From positions 1-59,529 of the forward strand of contig QEVJ01000064.1 in assembly GCA_003576845.1 (NCBI GenBank): a stretch of 59,529 bases of DNA, written 5' to 3'. The stretch is from Planctomycetota bacterium (GTDB lineage Bacteria > Planctomycetota > Planctomycetia > Pirellulales > PLA5). Every line of letters begins with the position of its first letter. Position 1 is the first letter of the stretch. Below are positions 54,699 to 59,529 of this stretch, in pieces. A program made the translations under genes and the position numbers. Under the pieces are notes generated by a model that was given only the letters and a program-made list of their open reading frames with translations, made no database searches and was not told the DNA's origin.

Positions 54699-56153
54699 TT
54701 AACCTCGTCCGCCGCCGCGATCGTCGCGGCCGCGGCCACGTCCTCCGCGTGGGCCGCGCCCTCCGCCGCGGCCGCCACGACCGCGCGATTGCGAGCCGTG
54801 GGGCGATCGGGCGCGGGCTTCCATATTTACGGCGATGATCGATCCGATAGCTTCTTCCCAACTCGGGATGTTGCGATGGTTGACATGCACCGACTCATCG
54901 CCGTCGTCGGCATCGTCTTCGTCGAGTTCCGCAGCGCGGACACGGCCGGTTGGCAGGTCCATCGGGACGTCCTCGCCCTCGTAGTCGTCGAGGTCGAACG
55001 CACTCTCCTCGGCGGATCGCTCGGCATCCCCCTGGCCGACGGAAGCGCTCGACGCGGACTCATCGCGGTCGCGCGGCAGATTTTCGGATGTGCCGGAACC
55101 GCGGCGCCGACGCCGCCGACGGCGACCGCGCTCGGATCGTTCGCCGCCCTCTCGCGGCCCGGCGCCGCTCGCACGACCGCCGGGCGCGGACTCGTCGCCG
55201 AATTCAACGGGCACCTCGTCGACGGCGTCGTCAGTCGTAAAGGACGACGAATAACCTGCGCCGGCGTTCCAACCGATCTCATCCGCACCGCCGCGTGGGT
55301 CGACGTCGCGAGGGTCGATGTCGCGCGGGTCGATATCGCGGGAATCCGTGCTGCCCGCGCCGACGCCGCCGCGTTCGCGGTCTTGCGGCCGGTTTTCCCG
55401 CGTGCCAGGACGACGCCCGCGGCGGCCGCGACGACGCGAACGACGCGGTTCCTGCGCGCGCGGGTCGATATCCCGCGGATCGACATCGCGCGGGTCGATA
55501 TCCCGCGGATCGATGTCGCGGGGATCGAATTCGGCCTCGACGTCGGATGGCGCGTCGGCGTCCGATTCTCCTTCCGAAGCGGATTCGGCGACATTCGCGC
55601 CTTCGTCGGCGACGCGACGGCGACCTCGGCGACCGCGACGGCGGCGGCGTGCGTCGCGTTCGGCTTCTTCCTCGGCGACATCGTGCGGCTCGCCGGCGTG
55701 CTCCGGACGGTCGAATTCGGCGGCGCGTTCGGACGGTGCGAAGGAATCGGCGGCCGTGCGCTCGGCCGAGGGCTCGGCGGCTGTGTCCCGTGTTGGCGGC
55801 CGGTCGTCGCGAGACGGGGCATAGGCTCCGGAGGCTTCGTGGGGCGGGAGCTCTTCGAGAAATGCGGCGTTCGCGGACGGGACCTCGTCGGCCGGATCGG
55901 GGGCCAGGCCAAGCGACGCCGCGAGGCTGGCCCAATCGGCAGGCGGTTTTGCCGAAGGTTTCGGGCGATCCGCAGCGTCCGCGTCGGGCATTTGGATCAC
56001 GGGCGGAGGCATCGCCGGGAGAGGCGGGGGAGGCGGCGCCTCGGTTGGCGCGGCTTGCACTGAAGCGGAATCCTCCGCCTCCGGCGGAACTTCCGCTCCG
56101 ATTTCGCTGGCCAGGCTGAACCAATGGTTTTTCTTCGGACGGTCGGACGACAT
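54699..56153 (-). CDS. Disordered Arg/Gly/Asp-rich protein with DPRDI repeats and an RGG-like tail
   Basis: I do not recognise a named family. The 484 residues are almost wholly low-complexity: an acidic Pro/Ala-rich N-terminus beginning SSDRPKKNHWFSLASEIGAE, basic blocks (RRRRGRRGRRR, RRSRRRGRRGRR, RRRRRRRRGSG), and two arrays of the pentapeptide DPRD(I/V) (about 211-233 and 275-289). A short ordered-looking motif, IPSWEEAIGSIIAVNMEARA (about 429-448), precedes a GRGGRGGGRGPRGGRGRGR tail. RGG-like tails bind RNA in many proteins, and the alternation of acidic repeats and basic blocks suggests phase separation or nucleic-acid binding. Both are inference. A long frame on the opposite strand is its shadow. 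Confidence 0.7.
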   Translation of the reverse strand: MSSDRPKKNHWFSLASEIGAEVPPEAEDSASVQAAPTEAPPPPPLPAMPPPVIQMPDADAADRPKPSAKPPADWASLAASLGLAPDPADEVPSANAAFLEELPPHEASGAYAPSRDDRPPTRDTAAEPSAERTAADSFAPSERAAEFDRPEHAGEPHDVAEEEAERDARRRRRGRRGRRRVADEGANVAESASEGESDADAPSDVEAEFDPRDIDPRDIDPRDVDPRDIDPRAQEPRRSRRRGRRGRRPGTRENRPQDRERGGVGAGSTDSRDIDPRDIDPRDVDPRGGADEIGWNAGAGYSSSFTTDDAVDEVPVEFGDESAPGGRASGAGPREGGERSERGRRRRRRRRGSGTSENLPRDRDESASSASVGQGDAERSAEESAFDLDDYEGEDVPMDLPTGRVRAAELDEDDADDGDESVHVNHRNIPSWEEAIGSIIAVNMEARARSPHGSQSRGRGGRGGGRGPRGGRGRGRDDRGGGRG

Positions 56154-56540
56154 GCGGTCCTCGGCGAGAAACGGCGGCGATGACGTGCGCGGTGGCGTTG
56201 TGGGTCAAATGGCTCGCGCGGCCGCCTGATGTTCGGTTCAATATAGCGGCGTTGCCAATCGTTGTGAAGTCTTGGTGAGATTTGGACTTGCGGCGAAGGC
56301 GAGAGTTCCCAAAGGCACGATTGCCGCTGAAGCGCCTTTGTCCGCGGCGATGCCCGCGGCATATCCAGCACAATCGTCGCAAGCATCCCAGACCGCCCGT
56401 TTTGACTTCTCGCGTTCTCAATCGTATCGTTGCGAGTCCGCGACGCGGCGCCGGTTCCCAATGGCGACACGTTTCCCGTTCGCCACGCCCTGCATTTCGC
56501 GCCGCCACCCAACGCACACCCGACCTGAGGAGACCTGTCC
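56154..56540. other. Divergent promoter region
   Basis: This 387-bp spacer separates the leftward disordered-protein gene from the rightward YTV-like gene. Apart from the promoter-like pair at 56240-56268 I see no repeat tract and no gene. A reading frame crossing it on the minus strand is not gene-like. Confidence 0.4.
56240..56268 (-). promoter_or_regulatory. Possible promoter of the disordered-protein gene
   Basis: On the minus strand TTCACA (56268-56263), 17 bases, TATATT (56245-56240) resembles a sigma-70-type promoter about 85 bases before the start at 56153. Prediction is by consensus only. Confidence 0.35.
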
Positions 56541-57269
56541 ATGTACCGCTCGATAGCACTTTCCTTCGCCGCATCGCTCGTACTTTTCGGCGCGACGCCG
56601 AGTTCCGCGGGCGCCGCCGCGAAGACCGTGTCCGCGCCGTGCGACGGCGGCAAGGCGGTGGAGTACGTCGAGAAGACGATTTGCGTGCCGGAGTGGGTCG
56701 AGGAGATTCGCACCGTTAAAGAGACGTGCTACAAAAAGGAGCTGCGCGAACGGGACGTGACCAAATATCGGCAGGTGACGAAAACCAAAACGCTCGAGTG
56801 CAAGCACACCGTGTTCGTGAAGGTGAAAAAGCCGGACGTGCAGAAGCTCGATATCGCGAAGCCGGTTTCGAAGTGGGTCGAGGAGCGTTATGCGGTGATG
56901 GTTCCGCATCAGGAGGTGCGCAAGGGAACGCGGAAGGTCTGCCGGCCCGTGCCGGGATGTTGCGGCAAGTTCGAGGAAGCCGAGGAGCCGTACGAATGCG
57001 TCGTGACGGTTTGCAAGCCGCAGGAGCGCGTGTGCAAGAAACTGGTATGGGAAACGCAGCACGAAGAAAAGGTCATTACCCGCGAGATTTGCACGATCGA
57101 GCCGAAGGTGATCGTCAAGCCGTACGACGTGACGGAATGCGTGTGGGAACCGGTCGTGACCAAGGAAACCTACGAGGCGTGCGTTCCGTATACGGTGGAG
57201 AAGCAGGTGAAGGTGAAGGTATGTAGGATGGTGGAGAAGACGGTTCGCGTGCCGAAGTGTTGTCCTTGA
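56541..57269 (+). CDS. Cys/Val-rich exported YTV-like cell-wall protein
   Basis: This 242-residue protein has a signal peptide (SIALSFAASLVLFGATPSSA). The mature part is a series of short repeats rich in Val, Lys, Glu and regularly spaced Cys: VPEWVEEIRTVKETCYKKEL, YRQVTKTKTLECKHTVFVKV, YECVVTVCKPQERVCKKLVW, and VPYTVEKQVKVKVCRMVEKT. This is the style of planctomycete YTV proteins, which are thought to form the disulfide-cross-linked proteinaceous wall. The Y-T-V triplet itself occurs near residue 220. GAGGAGA eight bases upstream supports the ATG. Confidence 0.8.
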   Translation: MYRSIALSFAASLVLFGATPSSAGAAAKTVSAPCDGGKAVEYVEKTICVPEWVEEIRTVKETCYKKELRERDVTKYRQVTKTKTLECKHTVFVKVKKPDVQKLDIAKPVSKWVEERYAVMVPHQEVRKGTRKVCRPVPGCCGKFEEAEEPYECVVTVCKPQERVCKKLVWETQHEEKVITREICTIEPKVIVKPYDVTECVWEPVVTKETYEACVPYTVEKQVKVKVCRMVEKTVRVPKCCP

Positions 57270-57698
57270 ACGCCGTAGGTGGCACGGTCGGGTGATCGCG
57301 CCACAATACGTGATAGTGGACAGTGGGTGAACGGTGCGCGGTAGGCGGTTCGACTACGTTGGCGTCGGGAGTGGCTTGGCTTTGGAAAGCGGTACCTGGA
57401 TTATCGTTGGCTGTGTCGTCGTGGCGGCGATGATGGCCGTCTTTCGGCGAATGCCGACGACGGTTCGCGGCGACGTGCCCGAATCGTTGGGCAAACGCTG
57501 GTTCGGCGGGTGAGCCGGTCCGCCGGATTCGATCGGACCGCGGCGCCGTCTCTTGACCGCGGTGCTGCGGCGTTCCATGATGGGGATTCGGGATTCGGGC
57601 GAGGGGAGTCGATTCGCTCGTCATGTCGCCTGTCTATTGGACGCGTCGGATTCCTTTCACGCCCATTTTTTCCTCATTCGTTCCAAAGGGTAAACGCC
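57270..57698. other. Spacer with a four-unit heptamer tract
   Basis: No gene is seen. At 57582-57609 the units GGGGATT, CGGGATT, CGGGCGA and GGGGAGT run in exact 7-base register (the CCGAATC class read from the other strand). The tract ends about 90 bases before the next start codon. Confidence 0.5.
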
Positions 57699-57848
57699 GT
57701 GACGATCGTCAGGGTCGGGTCGAACCAGAAGTACGCAGAAGGTTGGGATCAGGTGTTCGGCAAGTCCGCTTCTAAGAAGGGTGCCGCGAAGAAGGCCGCG
57801 GTCAAGCCGGCGGCGAAGAAGGCGGCGAAGAAAAAGGCCAAGAAATAG
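57699..57848 (+). CDS. Small protein with Lys/Ala-rich histone-H1-like tail
   Basis: A GTG start with AAGGG eight bases upstream gives 49 residues. A short ordered-looking head (TIVRVGSNQKYAEGWDQVFG) is followed by a strongly basic tail (KKGAAKKAAVKPAAKKAAKK). The tail resembles bacterial histone-H1-like DNA-binding proteins. I recall similar small proteins in other planctomycetes but no assigned function. DNA or RNA binding is likely from charge alone. Confidence 0.65.
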   Translation: MTIVRVGSNQKYAEGWDQVFGKSASKKGAAKKAAVKPAAKKAAKKKAKK

Positions 57849-57856
57849 GCCCTCCT

Positions 57857-57876
57857 GCTGCGGCGCGCAGCGCTTT
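57857..57876 (+). terminator. Weak terminator after the small basic protein
   Basis: GCTGCG-GCG-CGCAGC forms a 6-bp stem followed by GCTTTTG, nine bases after the stop codon. The T-run is short, so this is tentative. Confidence 0.4.
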
Positions 57877-57923
57877 TGCGGTCGGGAAACGACTTTGTGA
57901 AGGCTACGCGGTGGGGCATAGTC

Positions 57924-57944
57924 CCATCACGCGGAGCGTGATGG
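57924..57944. repeat. Small hairpin, CCATCACGC-GGA-GCGTGATGG
   Basis: A perfect 9-bp stem with a three-base loop lies in the 116-bp gap between the small basic protein gene and hemW, 21 bases after the hemW stop codon's side. Its core matches the hairpin at 13692-13712. It has no T-run, so I class it as a repeat, not a terminator. Confidence 0.5.
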
Positions 57945-57964
57945 CCACGATGGTTTGCTTTCGG

Positions 57965-59110
57965 TCAGGGCGCGAGGAGTTGTGGCCATAGCGCGTCGCT
58001 GACGAGCAGCCCTTCGCGCGTGAGCCGGATTGTCTCCCCGTCGTCGTCGACGAGGCCGAGTTGGACGTACCGCTCGATCGCGGTGCGCGCGAGCTCGTCG
58101 ACCATAAACCCGGTGGCGGTCGCGAACCAGCCGCGGCGCACGCCGTCGATGCGGCGGAGGGCGAAGACGAGCCGCTCGCACGCGCGTTCGCGGGGCGAAA
58201 GTTCGTCGACTTCGGCGACGGGCGAATGGCCCGCGAGGACCCGCGCAATGTAGGTGGTCGTGCTGCGATGGTTCGTCTCGCGTCGGCCCGCCAGGTAGCG
58301 CGAAGCCCCTGGACCGGCCGCGAAGAACTCGTCGCCGCGCCAATACGCCTCGTTGTGGCGGCAGCGGTGGCCGGGCCGGGCGAAGTTCGACACCTCGTAG
58401 TGTTCGTAGCCGGCGGCGGTGAGTCGCTCGATGGCCGACTCGTACATTGCCCGCTGGGTTTCTTCGTCGACTTCGGCGAGGTCCCCGGTGCGGCGGCGGG
58501 TCCAATAAGACGTGCCTTTCTCGATGGTCAGGCCGTAGGTGGAGATATGGTCTGGTTCGAGGGCGATGGCGGCGTCGAGGTCGCGGCTCCAATCGTCGAG
58601 CGTTTCGCCGGGGGTGGCGAAGATCAGGTCGACGGCCACGGTGGCCACCGCCGAACGCGCGGCTGCAACGGCTTCGCGGGCTTGCTCGCCCGAGTGATCG
58701 CGTTCGAGGAGCCGCAGCTTGGCGTCGCGAAACGATTGGACACCGAGGCTCAGGCGCGTTACGCCGGCAGATGCTAGCGCGCCGAGTTTTTTGGCATCCA
58801 CGTCCACGGGGTTCGCCTCGACGCTCCATTCGCCGTCGGCGGTGAGCGGAAACCACTGGTGAGCCAGGGAAAGCAACCGGGCGAGGTGGCCGCGGGCCAG
58901 GTGCGTGGGAGTACCGCCGCCGACGAAGAGCGTGTCGACGGGGCGCGGCGTTTCGAGCGCTTGCAGTTCCCGTTCCACGGCGGCGAGGTAGCGTTCGGCT
59001 AGCTCGTCGCGGCCGGCAACGACGGTGAAGTTGCAGTATCCGCAGCGATGGCGGCAGAAGGGGACGTGGAGATAGGCGGCGTGGGCGATTGGCAGGGTGG
59101 GCTTCGCCAT
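57965..59110 (-). CDS. hemW: HemW-type radical SAM protein (coproporphyrinogen III oxidase-like)
   Basis: I choose the ATG at 59110 (MAKPTLPIAHAAYLHVPFC), giving 381 residues, the normal HemW length. The longer frame adds 98 residues of no family. The radical SAM cluster motif is CRHRCGYCNF (CxxxCxxC, Cys near 19, 23 and 26), followed by TLFVGGGTPTHL (about 60-71), EANPVDVDAKKL, LGVQSFRDAKLRLLERDH and DLIFATPGETLDDW. The C-terminal HemN-like domain ends ...GLLVSDALWPQLLAP. HemW proteins act as heme chaperones, and many were misannotated as HemN. The gene is divergent from the lipoprotein gene to its right. Confidence 0.88.
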   Translation of the reverse strand: MAKPTLPIAHAAYLHVPFCRHRCGYCNFTVVAGRDELAERYLAAVERELQALETPRPVDTLFVGGGTPTHLARGHLARLLSLAHQWFPLTADGEWSVEANPVDVDAKKLGALASAGVTRLSLGVQSFRDAKLRLLERDHSGEQAREAVAAARSAVATVAVDLIFATPGETLDDWSRDLDAAIALEPDHISTYGLTIEKGTSYWTRRRTGDLAEVDEETQRAMYESAIERLTAAGYEHYEVSNFARPGHRCRHNEAYWRGDEFFAAGPGASRYLAGRRETNHRSTTTYIARVLAGHSPVAEVDELSPRERACERLVFALRRIDGVRRGWFATATGFMVDELARTAIERYVQLGLVDDDGETIRLTREGLLVSDALWPQLLAP

Positions 59111-59286
59111 GTGCGGGAGTTGATCTTGACCGAATTTGCCGGAACTGCGAGACTCTGCCGCCCGAAGTGCACGGGATGCTGCGGCGTTACCCTGCGCTTC
59201 GGGTCCACGGAATTGTATGACGGGCTTGCTGCCGAATCGAGCGGCAGGGCCTGCGGGCGACGACTCAAGGACGGGAGATCGCAAGG

Positions 59287-59529
59287 ATGCGGCGCGTTTG
59301 GTTTGCGGCAGGTTTGTGCGTGGCAACCGCGGTTCTGGCGGGATGCAATTCGTCGAGCGGCGACGGGTCGCCGGGCGATGGGGCATCGTCGCAAGGTGAC
59401 GCATCGTCGCCGCAGGTGAAGAGCGACGGCAGGACGCCGAAACAAGTCGTCGAGGGCTTGATGGAAGCGATGCTGGCGCACGACCAAAGCAAGGTCGACG
59501 CGATGCTGACGGAGAAAGCGCGCCTGGCG
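59287..59529 (+). CDS. Lipoprotein, N-terminal part (runs off right edge)
   Basis: The 81 codons to the edge encode RRVWFAAGLCVATAVLAGC, a lipoprotein signal peptide (lipobox VLAGC, Cys20). A Ser/Gly/Asp linker follows, then TPKQVVEGLMEAMLAHDQSK and VDAMLTEKARLA. The last part resembles the start of a DUF4878/NTF2-like domain ('TPEQVVxxFLxAxxxGDxxxAxxLLTxxAR'), often seen in planctomycete lipoproteins. A GGAG lies about nine bases upstream. The C-terminus is outside the window. Confidence 0.75.
   Translation, partial: MRRVWFAAGLCVATAVLAGCNSSSGDGSPGDGASSQGDASSPQVKSDGRTPKQVVEGLMEAMLAHDQSKVDAMLTEKARLA

Overview
The window reads like a chromosomal segment of a GC-rich planctomycete, probably Pirellulales-like. 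That assignment is my inference. It rests on two PEP-CTERM surface proteins, giant secreted proteins with N-terminal 'LEPR-xLL'-like boxes and dockerin repeats, a Cys/Val-rich YTV-type wall protein, an FG-GAP/UnbV/thioredoxin/TPR gene of the planctomycete kind, and many genes without a clear Shine-Dalgarno sequence. I saw no tRNA, rRNA, CRISPR array or intact insertion sequence.

Left part (1-14.9 kb): an edge fragment, a type I restriction-modification remnant (intact hsdM, hsdS cut to 88 codons), a 1 kb gene-free stretch with an inverted repeat, leuD, a small DUF6966-like gene, a 2,279-residue CotH/lamin-tail/dockerin protein, and a PEP-CTERM protein sharing a module with it. A decayed IS481-type transposase and a folK-deoxynucleoside kinase fusion follow.

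Middle part (15-33.7 kb): an aldehyde-dehydrogenase-superfamily gene, then a long leftward array ruvA - two zinc-ribbon membrane paralogues - cysD - small ORF - DUF4058 - low-GC PD-(D/E)XK-like gene - cysNC. cysD and cysNC together give sulfate activation to APS/PAPS but lie 2.8 kb apart. glnA (with terminator) runs rightward. It faces a ParD-like/WG-repeat gene and a CRTAC1/UnbV/redoxin/TPR gene, both interrupted.

Right part (34-59.5 kb): a PA14-like PEP-CTERM protein; a class A beta-lactamase/PG-binding/D,D-carboxypeptidase fusion; an MFS transporter; a polyprenol-phosphate glycosyltransferase; an ArsR regulator; a 1,428-residue protein with two copies of a large enzyme-like module; a toxin-antitoxin pair whose toxin has an in-frame stop; an acetyl-xylan-esterase-like hydrolase; a PLP decarboxylase; a ribose-type ABC importer; a disordered Arg/Gly-rich protein; a YTV-like wall protein; a small Lys/Ala-rich protein; hemW; and the start of a lipoprotein.

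The most unusual signal is in the spacers rather than the genes. Many intergenic gaps hold short-period tandem tracts: 7-mers of the types CCGAATC, CCTCCAT and TTCACAA, and 9-11-mers of the type CGCAGAGG. Several fill the whole gap between stop and start codons in an operon. A second dispersed element, GTAGGTCAGGC...GCCTGAC, occurs six to seven times, all between 16.6 and 23.2 kb, and one copy has become the C-terminus of a gene.
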